NCBI RefSeq assembly: GCF_040183065.1
Contig: NC_091127.1
Coordinates: forward strand, 103,958,834 to 104,022,833
DNA: 64,000 nt
Direction of reading: 5' to 3'
From: Periplaneta americana
Taxonomy: Eukaryota > Arthropoda > Insecta > Blattodea > Blattidae
How positions within the stretch are numbered: the first letter of the stretch is position 1; every line of letters begins with the position of its first letter. Shown here one piece after another: positions 21,841-32,516 of the stretch. A program made the translations under genes and the position numbers. The notes below the pieces were generated by a model. It saw only the letters and a program-made list of their open reading frames with translations, made no database searches and had not been told where the DNA came from.

Positions 21841-22702
21841 AAACTAAGATTTATACAAACATTTTTGTCTTTTCCTGGCTGTCTTATCCCCTTTTCTTTT
21901 CTACTTTTCACTTAACTTCATTGTATCTATCATACCCACAGATTTCTTTCCCTTGAGTGTCATATTACCTACGGTATATGGAATTGGATTAAATTGCATT
22001 ACACACATTAAGTACAGTTTGTTCCAAATTATATGAAATTGAATAAGAACGGCGGAATTCTGGGTGCATAATTGATGCATTCGAGTTCAACAGTAGGTTG
22101 TTTGCAGAGCGCTCCACACTTAGGAAATTAGATCAGCTGATCTGTTGTCCGGGCAACCCCGGGCTAATGTAATCGAATTTGCGGAACTTGCGTCCTTCAT
22201 GCGCGCGGCATCCCCTGACGGTAATTGTACTCAATAGCAGACGGCTGATCGGATTCAGCAGATTGCACATGATGGATGGGCAGCTGGTGGGTCGCAGCCC
22301 CTGAGTTGCTCGTGAATTTGGATATTGTGTGAAGAAGTATATGTTGTGTTGCTAATGTGTTTTATAAAATTGACAGCCTTTGCTTTTGCCAGAGAATGAT
22401 ATACTGTATCTGTGTGGTTTAGGTTTCTTTCACTATTTTTTTACGTAAATACGTCTTTGAAATCAGATCGAAATGTATGGTACCACGGCGAAAACGGCTT
22501 TGTAACGTTTTCAGGGTCATCCATTCTGACACTATAACTTCGTAACTAATAACACTATTGAAATAAATGTGGTCTGGTTCGATCGGGTATAGGCCTAATA
22601 CTACGATGCGAGCATGAACTTAGTTTGGGCACGCGGCGACTGTCGGCCATTTTGGGCGTGCGGCTCGCCCTGATTTCGGTGCCGAACGAAAGATCTCGTC
22701 TG
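21841..22702. other. No recognisable feature
   Basis: Unique-looking sequence of about 0.9 kb. The stretch 22590-22690 is comparatively rich in CpG, but no exon, promoter motif or repeat end is identifiable. Confidence 0.35.
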
Positions 22703-22704
22703 TA

Positions 22705-24010
22705 GGCCTGTTAAAAAAATTCCGGGACATTTGTAATTTCACGCTAATTGAGTGTTGTCGCGAAATGTGGTTGGTACGTCTGTTTAGCTGTGACTTTGAT
22801 TTGAAACTGCTTCAAGTTGCATTCATTTAATCCTATTAGTCATTGCTGAATGTTGTTTTGATTAGAACAGTGCATCGCGTGTTTTGCGAATTTGGAGATG
22901 ACCGAGTTACAGAAGCAACGCATCTGCATTAAATTTATAAAACCTTTACCGAGACGCACCAAATGCTCCAGAAAGCCTATGGTGATGAGTGTTTAAGCCG
23001 TACTCGGTGCCATGAATGGTTTGCGCGGTTTAAAATTTGTCGGATATCAGTTGATTATGAGCCTCGTTCAGGACGTCCTTCAACGTCTACCGACAACGCT
23101 AAAGTCATGCAAGTCAACGAAATTGTGCGTGTCAATCGAAGATTGACCGTCCAAGATATTGCAGAAGACTGCAACATTTTGATTTGATCATGTCATGAAA
23201 TCCTGGCATCAGAAGATAGGAATGTATCGCGTTGCAGCCACGTTCGTCCCATACTTCATGACTCAAGAGCAGAAAGAACATGGCGTCTTGATCCGTGAAG
23301 AGCTTTCGATTCGCTCCAAACAGGACAAAATGTTCCTTAAGAGAATTGTAATCGGTGATGAGACATGGGTCTACGATTGCGATGTTGAGACCAAGGTTCA
23401 GTCATCACAATGGGTTGGGAAAGGTTCTCCAAGACCAAAAAAAAAAGCTCGTCAGGTCAGATCAAATGTCAGAGTCATGCTGACAGTTTTCTTTGACATT
23501 GAAGGAGTAATCCATCATGAATTTGTGCCACAGGGACAAATTGTTAATCGATGGTACTATCGGGATGTTCTACGACGTCTTAGAGAAAATTTTAGAAGGA
23601 AATGGACTGGAATGTGGAGAGACAACTCGTTGTTCTTCCATTACGACAACGCGCCAGCACATGCATCGCTATTGATTCGCGACTTTTGCGCCAAAAACGA
23701 AATAACTGTGTTGCTTCATCCTCCGTACTCACCTGACTTGGTCTCAGCTGGCTTTTTTATTTCTCAAATTGAAAACCGCGTTGAAAGGTCGACGACTTGA
23801 AATGATAATGAAATAAAAAGGAATTCGCAGACGGTGCTACACGCCATCGAGAAAAAAAGGTTGCAGGACTTTTCAGAAGTGGAAACGGCGTTGGGAACGA
23901 TGTATTAACCGGGGAGGAAAGTACTTTCAGGGAGACCACGCACAATAAATTATAGGTAAGCCTAGAGATAGATTTTTAATAAAGTTCCGGAACTTTTTGA
24001 ACAGGCGTCG
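22705..24010 (+). mobile_element. mariner transposon, inactive
   Basis: The element has the typical mariner length (1.3 kb) and TA on both sides (22703-22704 and 24011-24012). The left end GGCCTGTTAAAAAAATTCCG matches the complement of the right end, GTTCCGGAACTTTTTGAACA followed by GGCGTCG, after a small deletion on the left. It holds a single transposase gene in the usual orientation. Confidence 0.9.
22898..23948 (+). pseudogene. mariner transposase (DD34D), several lesions
   Basis: The start MTELQKQRICIKF is followed by a one-base deletion. The frame then resumes FTETHQMLQKAYGDE.LSRT with WFARFK and GRPSTSTD in the N-terminal helix-turn-helix region. A TGA and a frame change occur near 23186-23200. 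The catalytic domain shows GDETWVY (first Asp) and HYDNAPAH (second Asp). At the third position, 35 residues later, the family's PAD/PCD is read SAG, so the third Asp is replaced by Gly. Further frameshifts follow 23755. The C-terminal QKWKRRWERCINRGGKYF is still legible, ending in TAA. In active relatives this enzyme cuts and pastes the element at TA; this copy cannot. Confidence 0.9.
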
Positions 24011-24012
24011 TA

Positions 24013-24737
24013 TCTGTCCGTGTAGGACAGAGGTATACACGTAAAATCCACGGCCGTGTCCCCGACACAGCCATATCAATTTTTTCAGGCGAATTCACTG
24101 AGTTACACCGGCACATAAAAAGCTTGTTCTTGGAATTTGGTTGATAAGTAAGTTCATGTGAACATGCGTCCGATTAATAATAATAACGAAACCCGCTACT
24201 CGATCGTTTTGTGTGTTTAGAAAAGATCAGTAATTGTAAATACGAAGTAGGGGATAAAAACAATGAAACAAACGCTAGACTAGTGAAAGTACTGGTTAAT
24301 TTAATGACAATTATCTGTCTGTAATATAAAATGTTGAAAGCTTTGTCTAGAAGTTGTATAACATTTTGTCTGTTTTTGTTTGTAAAAAAAAGCTCTAATT
24401 TTATTTCACAGAGTATGAGAGAATAATCTGTCATTTGTGAATGGCATGTTTGTTTTAGTATCTTTTGTTCCTCCTGAAATAAACGATATTTACAATATCG
24501 GTTTTTAAAAAGGGATTGTCCTTTATGGTTGTATGCTGATTGTTGTACGTATGTAAATTACTCGTTTAAATTAACTTAAAAATTGTGTAGCCTATCCCTC
24601 ACTACGCACTGACATATTTAATTAGCTTATCGTTATAAGGATGAGGTATAACTGCTTAAGAGCAAAGCAATATGATTTTTGTAAGATGATGTTTCTCTGT
24701 GTTATACTGTATTCGCTGATTTTGGTAGACTCTTTGA
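24013..24737. other. Mostly unassigned; small TIR fragment
   Basis: At about 24145-24172 AAGTTCATGTGAACATGCGT followed by CCGATTA resembles the inner arm of the transposon family at 794-1885, but no second arm is present. The rest carries only a short frame (24174-24434 minus) without recognisable motifs. Confidence 0.35.
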
Positions 24738-25147
24738 GGCTGGATCCAGGACCGGTCCTTACACTTAGGCATGCTATGGTCATCGTATATATGCGATGAT
24801 TGGCCAAGTTTGACGGGTTGGCATTCGTGAATCCGTCACCGGCAGGTGAGCCATTCTGCCTCAGCCCCTGATAAGAGCCAGGTCCCATCCGCAAACTTAC
24901 AGCCTGATAAGCCCCAGGCAAATCCTTCCTATATCAGCATCGCAAACCCCTACAACTGATGATAGATGAAATGAGGGTCGGTTGAAAGTATAAGTGGAAT
25001 GATAGAGGGAAACTGGAATACCCAGAAAAAAACCTCTGCAACGACTGCCTTGTCCATTACAAATTTCATCACGACCTGGCAGGGAAACGAACCCGGGTCG
25101 CCTGGATGGAAGACAAGCGCGCTAGCACTTGAGCCATAGACGCGGCC
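24738..25147 (-). mobile_element. tRNA-derived SINE, family 3 (minus), near full length
   Basis: On the minus strand the head GGCCGCGTCTATGGCTCAAG and GTGCTAGCGCG (A-box region) is followed by CCCGGGTTCGTTTCCC (B box). A long body comes next, with ATTTCATCTATCATCAGTTG, GGGGCTTATCAGGC and CCAATCATCGCATATA. Body length is about 410 bp. A second, 5'-truncated member lies at 29427-29680. It is transcribed by RNA polymerase III when active and mobilised by a LINE. Confidence 0.8.
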
Positions 25148-25291
25148 ATCTTCACTCTTACTGTAGTAATCTTCCTGGTGCTACCTGAAATCATCAATGA
25201 GGCGAGAACGCGACATTGAATAGTAAATTACACGCAGAAATGGTAACTTACAGTTATGCAAAGTAATTTCGAAGAAAACAGTTTGTCCACA
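25148..25291. other. Spacer
   Basis: Short sequence between two SINE families, with no recognised feature. Confidence 0.3.
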
Positions 25292-25343
25292 CCTATGGAA
25301 TAACTGTTAGCGCGTCTGACCGCGAAACCACGTGGCCCGGGTT
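25292..25343 (+). mobile_element. SINE family 4, 5' fragment (plus)
   Basis: CACCTATGGAATAACTGTTA, GCGCGTCTGACC and GTGGCCCGGGTT match the head of the complete family 4 SINE at 43228-43471. The copy stops in the B box, exactly where hAT-like sequence begins, and its tail reappears at 26077-26167. Confidence 0.75.
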
Positions 25344-26076
25344 AGGGTTACCATCCGTCCGGCAAAAGGAGGACATGTCCTCTTTTTTAATCATTTTATC
25401 CTGTCCGGCAGGCATTAAAAAAAATTTGAAATGTCCGGCATTTCACATTTCAACTAGAATTAATATGAATAGTCTATTGAATAATGTGTGATATTATGCA
25501 TATAATATCTGAACAAATGGTGAAAACCTATGCAAGAATTTAACTGCTTTCAATGGTTAAAGCTGGAGCACATAAAAAAAAAACATAAAATATGATGACC
25601 TATTGACATGAATTGAATTCTTACACTCTAAAAACGTCACTATTCATGATTCTAAGCTATTTTATCAATTTTATTCTGCAATGTACAAAGATATGCCAAT
25701 CAAGCTAATTTGGACAAAGATTTAAGGTTATATAAACAATGGTGCAAATTCTTCAATTCCAATAGTTCTGCGAGCACTGAAACTTTCTCAGAACTCTTAA
25801 AAATATGTCACTTCTATTTATTTACTCCAAGTCACAATGGAAGTGCTGAGAGAGTATTTCCCCTAATATCAATGGACAAAAGAACGAAATCGCATGCTAA
25901 CGAAGACAATGAGAGGTATCATATATTGAAATATAATTTCACGGACATGTCCTGTGAACAGTTCCATAGTTATTTGTTACAAGATATGTTTGTCTGTTCA
26001 GGCTCTTGTGCACAAAGTGGGCCCCACCGATAAGTAGGGTACAGATGTAATACTGATCCAGCAACTAGCAACTAGA
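25344..26076 (+). mobile_element. hAT element relic inserted in a SINE
   Basis: It opens AGGGTTACCATCCGTCCGGC, followed by AAAGGAGGACATGTCCTC and several TGTCCGGCA repeats. This is a terminus type I associate with hAT elements, with the first C lost. The interior carries the C-terminal end of a hAT transposase. I cannot find a matching right end, so that end appears deleted together with part of the SINE. Confidence 0.6.
25695..26030 (+). pseudogene. hAT transposase C-terminal fragment
   Basis: The conserved C-terminal dimerisation segment is visible as TPSHNGSAERVFPLISMDKR and then LKYNFTDMSCEQFHSYLL. In hAT proteins this region mediates oligomerisation and helps form the active complex. 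The BED finger and the catalytic DDE domain are absent, and the frame then runs into unrelated sequence. Confidence 0.75.
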
Positions 26077-26167
26077 CTCATTTCACTCGCATTATCACTT
26101 TCATTTCATTCAGACGCTAAACAACCTGAGATGTTGATGCAGCGTCGTAAAATAACCCAGTAAAAAA
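26077..26167 (+). mobile_element. SINE family 4, 3' fragment (plus)
   Basis: GACTCATTTCACTCGCATTA, TCATTCAGACGCTAAACAAC and GATGTTGATGCAGCGTCGTA followed by AAATAACC match the 3' part of the family 4 SINE. With the head at 25292 it forms one SINE interrupted by the hAT relic. About 90 bp of the SINE body is missing between them. Confidence 0.75.
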
Positions 26168-27041
26168 AAGGAAAACAGTTTATAAAATTTAAGAAGGTAT
26201 GCTTAAGACTTACGATTTCACGTACATCATATTATCCATATTTTAAGCAGTATGGAGGCTTTATAATTTGAAAATACATATCTATAATAATAAAGATAAT
26301 GGAGTTAGGAGCGACCTTGTCATTGGAAATGATAATTTTTAATCACAGTATTGGTCTGTAAACCTAAGATGAGAAATATTTCACGTGAAGAAGTTTATAA
26401 ATCAGCCTTAGTACAGTTACTTTTCTTCATTCGTGTATTAATGCAGAATAAAATTTATCTTCGGCTGTTATTGTTTGATGGTAGTTGGACACTGGATGGT
26501 AGGATTTTAGTGTTCTCGGACCACCAGCTAATGTGAAGAGTTCTCTACAGATTACAATGGAATTTTTAGGACAGCATAACCGATATAATGTCTAGGGAAA
26601 GAAAAAGGAATAAAAGTCCATTAGAGGCAGAGAATTCCCAGCGGGATGCGTTCAGGAATTTTAAGGCACACTGTGAGCGTGCAGCGAGAAAGCCATTACT
26701 GGGATATTAGAAGAACCGCCGTGTATCGGATGAAATGAACACAGATATGTCCACAGCACCTTTACATTCAAAGTAAATCTCTATTGCAATCGATCGTTGT
26801 GTTTCTTTTATGTCACCGACGTTATTGATCATATCGGAGCTGTATAATGGCTAGACAGGCTTTATTGAAATACTGCCCAGCGACATTGCCGTGTTTAATA
26901 TCGTGATAGCTTGAAAGGGTTCGTAGTCGTGTAATTTGATTCAGAGCTGTGTTTTAGATTTTACTGTGAGCCTTTTCATATGTATACAAAATGTAGTGGA
27001 AAACGATATATAGGAAGTTATAGATATAGTAGTATAATATA
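26168..27041. other. No recognisable feature
   Basis: Unique-looking AT-rich sequence. A 61-codon frame (26351-26536) shows nothing recognisable. Confidence 0.35.
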
Positions 27042-27043
27042 TA

Positions 27044-27897
27044 CAGGATGTTAAAAAGTATCAAATATTTTAGTATGCATCAAAACAAGAAAAAATGTCT
27101 AATAAACATGGGTCCTACAACACATACTTTCTGAGATCTGAACACTTGTTCATAGTGGGTGTTCAATGTGACGTTCATTTATGGCAATGCATTTTTCTGC
27201 CCTACAATACAGCAGACTACCAAATAATCATACCATAGTTGACAGCCTCTGCCATGTAATACTGAAGACAAGAGTTTGGTTGCGGATATGTGCGGGGTTG
27301 TGAATTTTCGTAATCAGCATGTGTTGGCTGGTGAAAATTCTCATGCAGTTGAAATAAGGCATTAGCACCGATTCTCAATCAACGTATGGGCAAGCGCTCT
27401 TGACGATAGATTAAGGGCCATACGTGCTACCACAGAGATTAATTGGGGCTCGTTATCAGGACCTTCTTATTGACGTATTGCCTGCCTTGCTGGAGTATGT
27501 GGCATGTCAGCAAAGACTGCAGATGTGGTTCATGCATGATGGCACACCAGCACATTTTTTTTCCACAATGAGCATGAACACCTGACGCTGACATTTCAGG
27601 ACCGCTGGATTGATTGGGGAGGCCCCACACCTTGGCCTGCTCGTTCCCCAAACCTAAATCGTCTAGACTTTTGGTTATCAAGAACAACCATGTCAATTTC
27701 AAAGAGTGCGTGATTCCTTACGCCGAAGGGCAGAGGAATGCACGGCCATGATGGATGTCACTTTGAACACCTCCTATGAACAAGTATACAGATCTCAGAA
27801 AGTATATGTTGTAGAACCCATGTTTATTACACATTATTTTCTTGTTTTGATGCCTACTAGCACCTCCTAAAATATTGGATACTTTTTTAACATCCTG
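27044..27897 (+). mobile_element. DUF4817-associated TIR transposon, internally deleted
   Basis: The left end CAGGATGTTAAAAAGTATC and the right end GATACTTTTTTAACATCCTG are inverted. The arms continue for more than 120 bp through AAACATGGGTCCTACAACA and TACTTTCTGAGATCTG. TA flanks both ends. Length is 854 bp. The interior is the C-terminal half of a transposase, and the N-terminal DNA-binding half is deleted. Confidence 0.9.
27290..27765 (+). pseudogene. Transposase catalytic-domain relic
   Basis: In order I can read GVVNFRNQHVLAGENSHAVE, HRFSINVWA, YQDLLIDVLPALLEYV, QMWFMHDGTPAHF (second catalytic Asp in MHDG), FQDRW, PWPARSPNLNRLDFW with the third Asp in LDFW, and then RVRDSLRRRAEECTAMMD. 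This is the catalytic half of the transposase that normally follows a DUF4817 helix-turn-helix. Several frameshifts break it, and the first catalytic Asp lies in the deleted part. Confidence 0.8.
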
Positions 27898-27899
27898 TA

Positions 27900-29426
27900 C
27901 GTTTATTTATTATACATATTTATTTAATCTGGTAAAGATAAGGCCATCAGTCCTTCTCTTCCTCTGTACCAGCGGATTACAACTACAGCATTAGGAATAC
28001 AATTACAATGTGCCCTCACACAGCGTGTGACGACGTTAATTCATTTTTTCTCTGGTGTACTGATCTGCTTTTTTTTCTTATTACTAGGGCTAGGATTTTC
28101 ATGATTTAGTATATTTCCTTTTATCAGGCCAGTGAGTTGCTAAAGTTTACAGAAAACCATGTTATGAAGAAAATAATTAAATTAAGGTACGGTACTTTGT
28201 TAGAGCATATTTGCGCATTTTTGACAATTTTATCCTGATAGCGCCTATTTCAAATATCTATTGGTCATATCAGCTTATTTTTACCTTTTGAAGCTTTTCT
28301 ACACTTGTCTATATCCAAGGTTGGTTTCCTTCGTTCTTTGAATTTCTTAGAATTATGTTTTTTTTTTCTCTTTCATTTTCCTCTGGTAAAATTTTAATAT
28401 TTCCTTTATACCCTATTCTTTGGAATGTGCAAAATGGATTTGACCCTAAATGGTAACGAGTGACGACAAATATTTGCCTATTGTTTTCATGCAGGTGGAA
28501 AAAGGGGTGGCTAAGCATCTCACTTGAAGGAACGGGATGTGGAAGCAGGGAAAACTAATTTGTTGCCAAATTTTAGGAAGAGGAAGGTGAGTGTGAGAGA
28601 CAGCCAGAGAATTAGAGTCAAGTGATGTTGTTCATTTTAAGTCTGCTTCTATTTTATCAGTAAAAACAGAAAAACGTTTTCTATATACAAAGCTTTGTTA
28701 GCTGACAATATACAATCATTTTCATTTGAAAAATGCACAAGGTGTTCGTTGTACTGTGAATTGCAACTCAGGTCAAATAATATAGATACAATGAAAGTTT
28801 ATGAAAATAAGTTCGCATTTTCTGTTGGGAATAACATGAATTATATGCCTTGAAATCCTTTAAATTTCACTTATTTTCTCTTCTGGTTGTTATTCTAGGT
28901 ATAGTTTATACCTCCAAAGTAAACTATAACAAAATACTTAAATTTTGTTATGGAATATTTTTTATATTATAGAGCATATTTCTGGAATTTTTCGGTCATA
29001 AATGCATATTTTATACTGCACATTTGGTGATTGTGGGGCATAAAACTCGTAGCTCTATTTATTACAGTAGCAAGAGCGGGAACAAGATTGTATTAACATG
29101 AGTAGCACAGAGAAGCATAAGTTATTTTGCCTCATATTATCGCCCCGAGCTGAAGAAGCTTGAGAGTTATTTGATTGAAAGCTGCTTCTAACGCGATCTC
29201 AGAACTTTTGCTACCTACTTCAGTAAAGAAGCTTCTGACCTCTCTATTCCCCCTTTCCTTTCTAACTCTCTTTCCCAAACCATAATTATTTACCAAGAAA
29301 GGTCGGACACTGGGAATCCTTTGTTAGTGTGGTTTGAATAATAGGTTACACGTTACCTAGGATGTAAGAGTAAGTGGTTATTCAATTTTAAACCTGTGGT
29401 AGCATTAAGTTTCTTACTACACATTT
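27900..29426. other. Mostly unassigned; small conserved repeat at the left
   Basis: From about 27905 to 27985 the sequence TTTATTTAATCTGGTAAAGA, TAAGGCCATCAGTCCTTCTC and TTCCTCTGTACCAG resembles a dispersed insect repeat that I recall only from memory. The remaining 1.4 kb shows no gene and no element ends. Confidence 0.3.
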
Positions 29427-29680
29427 GGCTTGGCTTTTCGGAAACCGAATCCTTGCACTTAGGTTTGCTTTGGCGCATTGTGCGTCCTGTGTATGCGATG
29501 ATTGTCCCAAGTCCGACAAGTGATCTAGGTGGCGTTTGTGAATCTCATGTTGACAGGTGAATAAGCCGATAAGCCCCAGGACCCGGAGCCCCAAGCGCCT
29601 TTTTCTATAATATCAGCATCTGAAATCGGTAGTATTTAGGATGATAGATGAAATGAGAGAAGATTAACTCCATACGTAGA
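29427..29680 (-). mobile_element. SINE family 3, 5'-truncated copy (minus)
   Basis: TTGCACTTAGGTTTGCTTTG, TATGCGATGATTGTCCCAAG, CCGATAAGCCCCAGG, ATATCAGCATC and ATGATAGATGAAATGAG appear in the same order as in the 24738-25147 copy. The tRNA-like head is missing, which is the usual result of incomplete reverse transcription. Confidence 0.75.
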
Positions 29681-30179
29681 TGAAATTGACTAAATAGTGA
29701 TTGGGATAAAACAAGGACGGAGGAGTTTTCCCCATATATGTATATAAGAATCGTTTCTATCACAGAACTTCTCGTTGAGGTATTGCCCAAAGATATTGTC
29801 ATGTTGAATACGTTACAACTGGGACAAAATGGAAGATTTAAGAAAATTGGAAATTGTGTGCATTCATGTAGCGTTTGAGAGACTGTCGTTTTTCGATCTT
29901 TATGTTAGTCTTTTTATTATTGACGCGATTTTGTTAATGTCCTTATAATTTCACTCAGTGTAGCCTATTATAGTCCAAGGATTGAGCCGTGTTCCAGATA
30001 CGTGTCTGCTGTCGGTTTGTTATAATCAGTTTGTGGCTATATTATGTAAGTTATATCTTCCAATTTTCTGCATAAGGCGCATTATCCCTCGACTTCGCTG
30101 CCCCTCTTTGACATGATAATCTCTCGCATTTGGAGGCATTTGAATGAGTTTCGTTTTTAATATTATGTTTTCGTTCCAC

Positions 30180-30180
<1 letters not shown>
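29681..30180. other. No recognisable feature
   Basis: Unique-looking sequence between a SINE and a LINE, with no coding motif. Confidence 0.35.

Positions 30181-30232
<52 letters not shown>
30181..30232. repeat. ATT/TAA trinucleotide tract forming the LINE tail
   Basis: About 17 units of TTA/ATT lie directly at the 3' end of the minus-strand LINE, after ACAAATGGCC. On the LINE's strand this is a TAA-type 3' tail. A poly-isoleucine frame across it is an artefact. Confidence 0.9.
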
Positions 30233-30234
<2 letters not shown>

Positions 30235-31165
30235 CAAATGGCCTTTAAGAAACCTGGAGGTTCATTGCCGCCTTCACATAAGCTCGCCATCGGTCCCTAT
30301 CCTGAACGACATTAATCCAGTCTCTACCATCATATTCCACCTCCTCCAAATCCATTTTTTATATTATTCTCCCATCTACGTCTCTGCCTCCCCAAAGGTC
30401 TTTTTCCCTCCTGCCTCCCAACTAACACACTATATACATTTCTGGATTCGCCCGTACGTGCTACTAGCCCTACCCATCTCAAACGTCTGGATTTAATGTT
30501 CCTAATTATGTCAGGTGAAGATTACAATGCGTGCAGTTCTGTGTTGTGTAACTTTCTCCATTCTCCTATAACTTCATCCTTCTTAGCCCCAAATATTTTC
30601 CTAAGCACTTTATTTTCGAACACCCTTAACCTCTGTTCCTCTCTCAAAGTGACAGTCCAAGTTTCACAACCATACAGAACAATCGGCAATATAACTGTTT
30701 CATAAATTCTAACTTTAAAACTTTAAGATTTTTTGAAAGCGGACTGGATGACAAAAACTTCTCAACCGAATAATAATAGGCATTTCATATATTTATTCTG
30801 TGTTTAATTTCCTCCCGATTGTCATTTATATTTGTTACTGTTGCTCCAAGATATTTGAACTTTTCCACTTTTTCAAAGGATAAATTTCCAAGTGTTATTT
30901 TTACATTTCGTACTATGTTCTGGTCACGAGACGTAATCATATAGGCTACTTTGTCTTTTTGGGATTTACTTTCAAACCTATCTCTTTACTTGCTTCAAGT
31001 AAAATTTCCGTGTTTTCCCTAATAATTTGTGGATTTTCTCCTAACATATTCATGTCATCCGCATAGACAAGCAGCTGATGTAACTCGTTCAATTCCAAAC
31101 CCTCTCTGTTATCTTGGAATTTCCTAATAACATATTCTAGAGCAAAGTTAAAAAGTAAAGTGATA
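30233..31165 (-). mobile_element. LINE, 5'-truncated, minus strand
   Basis: A non-LTR retrotransposon copy of about 0.93 kb runs on the minus strand from about 31165 to its 3' end at 30233. It shares sequence at high identity with the copy at 44235-45029 and extends further 5', into the reverse transcriptase catalytic region. No target-site duplication was recognised. Confidence 0.85.
30250..31160 (-). pseudogene. LINE reverse transcriptase C-terminal relic with YADD motif
   Basis: On the minus strand [20 protein letters not shown] is followed by [17 protein letters not shown]. The YADD box (codons at 31054-31065) is the metal-binding catalytic motif of reverse transcriptases. Next come [54 protein letters not shown] and GEWRKLHNTELHALYSS. 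The end is close to the family's RDWINVVQDRDRWRAYVKAA. Stops and frameshifts occur after NPKKTK and around 30720-30780. The upstream endonuclease and the rest of the polymerase are missing, so it is not functional. The exact LINE clade is undecided. Confidence 0.85.
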
Positions 31166-31386
31166 GTGCTTTAGCTCGCAGTGAATTAGAAAAGTATCCT
31201 ACAGAAACTGGCCCATACGGACTCTGCTGTACGTTTCACTCAGACACAGTTTAATTTAATCGTACTAGTTACTGTTGTTATTATTATTATTGTTATTATT
31301 ATCATCATCATTATTATTATTGTTTATTATAAAATAGATATCTCTTAACAAATTCCCATGGCCTACATTTCGTTTTTGTAGGTTGG
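31166..31386. other. Spacer with imperfect TTA simple repeat
   Basis: A degenerate TTATTATTATTG-type stretch occupies about 31266-31325. Nothing else is recognised. Confidence 0.5.
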
Positions 31387-31400
31387 CAGATATGTTATGT

Positions 31401-31626
31401 CGACCTGGTTGGCAAGTTGGTATAGCGCTGGCCTTCTATGCCCAAGGTTGCGGGTTCGATCCCGGGCCAGATCGATGGCATTTAAGTGTGCTTAAATGCG
31501 ACAGGCTCATGACAGTAGATTTACTGGCATGTAAAAGAACTCCTGCGGGACAAAATTCCGGCACATCCGGCGACGCTGATATAACCTCTGCAGTTGCGAG
31601 CGTCGTTAAATAAAACATAACATTAA
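31401..31626 (+). mobile_element. tRNA-derived SINE, family 2, with 14-bp target duplication
   Basis: The head CGACCTGGTTGGCAAGTTGG followed by TATAGCGCTGGCC (A-box region) and the B box GGTTGCGGGTTCGATCCC form the internal promoter. The body contains AAGTGTGCTTAAATGCGACA and the tail GCGTCGTTAAATAAAACATA. CAGATATGTTATGT occurs at 31387-31400 and again, identically, at 31627-31640. This perfect 14-bp duplication fixes the boundaries and indicates a fairly young insertion. Frames of 60-76 codons across it are not genes. Confidence 0.93.
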
Positions 31627-31640
31627 CAGATATGTTATGT

Positions 31641-32093
31641 GCTCTCTATGATTGTCAAGAATGACGTAAGACGTTCCAGTTCAGTATTTCACCGTTATGG
31701 CGGAAATTTTGGTCGTATTATACAGCTATTAATATCTCTGTCGATTTTGGTGCGCACACTCTTCAATACATTTCTGTTCATAACATTTTTTCTCATATTT
31801 CTTCTATACACGTGTGTTGTGTCCAAGATGCCATTTCTAGTGTAGAGTCCATTTTGTGACCTTATTGCCGATTTTACTTGTCCACATTCGCGTAACGTAC
31901 TCACACCATACCGATACCGTACTTTTTTTTAATTTTAGATTTATTAGTTTATGCTTTAACTGAAAGGCCATATGGCGACTGTCGACTATATGTCTATTGC
32001 TGTCATCTAGCGGCAAGTCCGCGAATCTCTATTGATAATGTCATCTAGTGCTCCCATCTGCAGTTCTGTCCGCCGTGTACAGATAGTATCTGT
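31641..32093. other. No recognisable feature
   Basis: AT-rich spacer without a recognisable gene or repeat. Confidence 0.35.
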
Positions 32094-32509
32094 CAGATAC
32101 GGAAGTAAAATTTGTAGCTCCCTTATTGTATAATTTTCGTTTACAACACACAGCGCATGTGCAGTAAACAGGAGTCCCTGTATATGTGCTACTTGTGGAC
32201 AGTTGTGCGAAATTGTTGCGTACATATCTGCAGTGCTTGGGAAAATTGACATGTCATTTTTCACAAACCTTTTTTGATAATTTATTGACAACTTACACTG
32301 GTTTATGTCGATTTGATTTTTTTCTGTATGAATTATTGTAATGGGAGGAATATCTATGTATTTTTTTCCAAGCGAACAGATGTTCCGTAAGTTGTCAATA
32401 AATTATCAAAAAAGGTTTGTGGGAACTGACTTGTGTCACTTTTCCCGACCACTACAGATATAAGGTTGATTCTCATCAAGACTCGCTCCAAATTTTAATT
32501 CCGCATGTG
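32094..32509 (-). mobile_element. MITE family C, copy 1, carrying an insertion
   Basis: The ends CAGATACGGAAGTAAAATTT and CCAAATTTTAATTCCGCATG followed by TG are inverted and match the family C elements at 40546-40664 and 56088-56487. Read in reverse it shares GCGAGTCTTGATG, CTGTCCACAAGTAGCA, TGTTTACTGCACATGCGC and ATTATACAATAAGGGAGCTA with the copy at 56088. It lacks the extra element found there at 56232-56450. It is itself interrupted by family B sequence at 32262-32441. Confidence 0.85.
32262..32441 (+). repeat. Dispersed foldback repeat family B, copy 2
   Basis: ACAAACCTTTTTTGATAATT at the left and AATTATCAAAAAAGGTTTGT at 32401-32420 form inverted arms of about 38 bp. The match to the reverse complement of 14022-14196 continues through GGGAACTGACTTGTGTCAC. 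It is nested in MITE family C. Confidence 0.85.
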
Positions 32510-32516
32510 TACAGTA

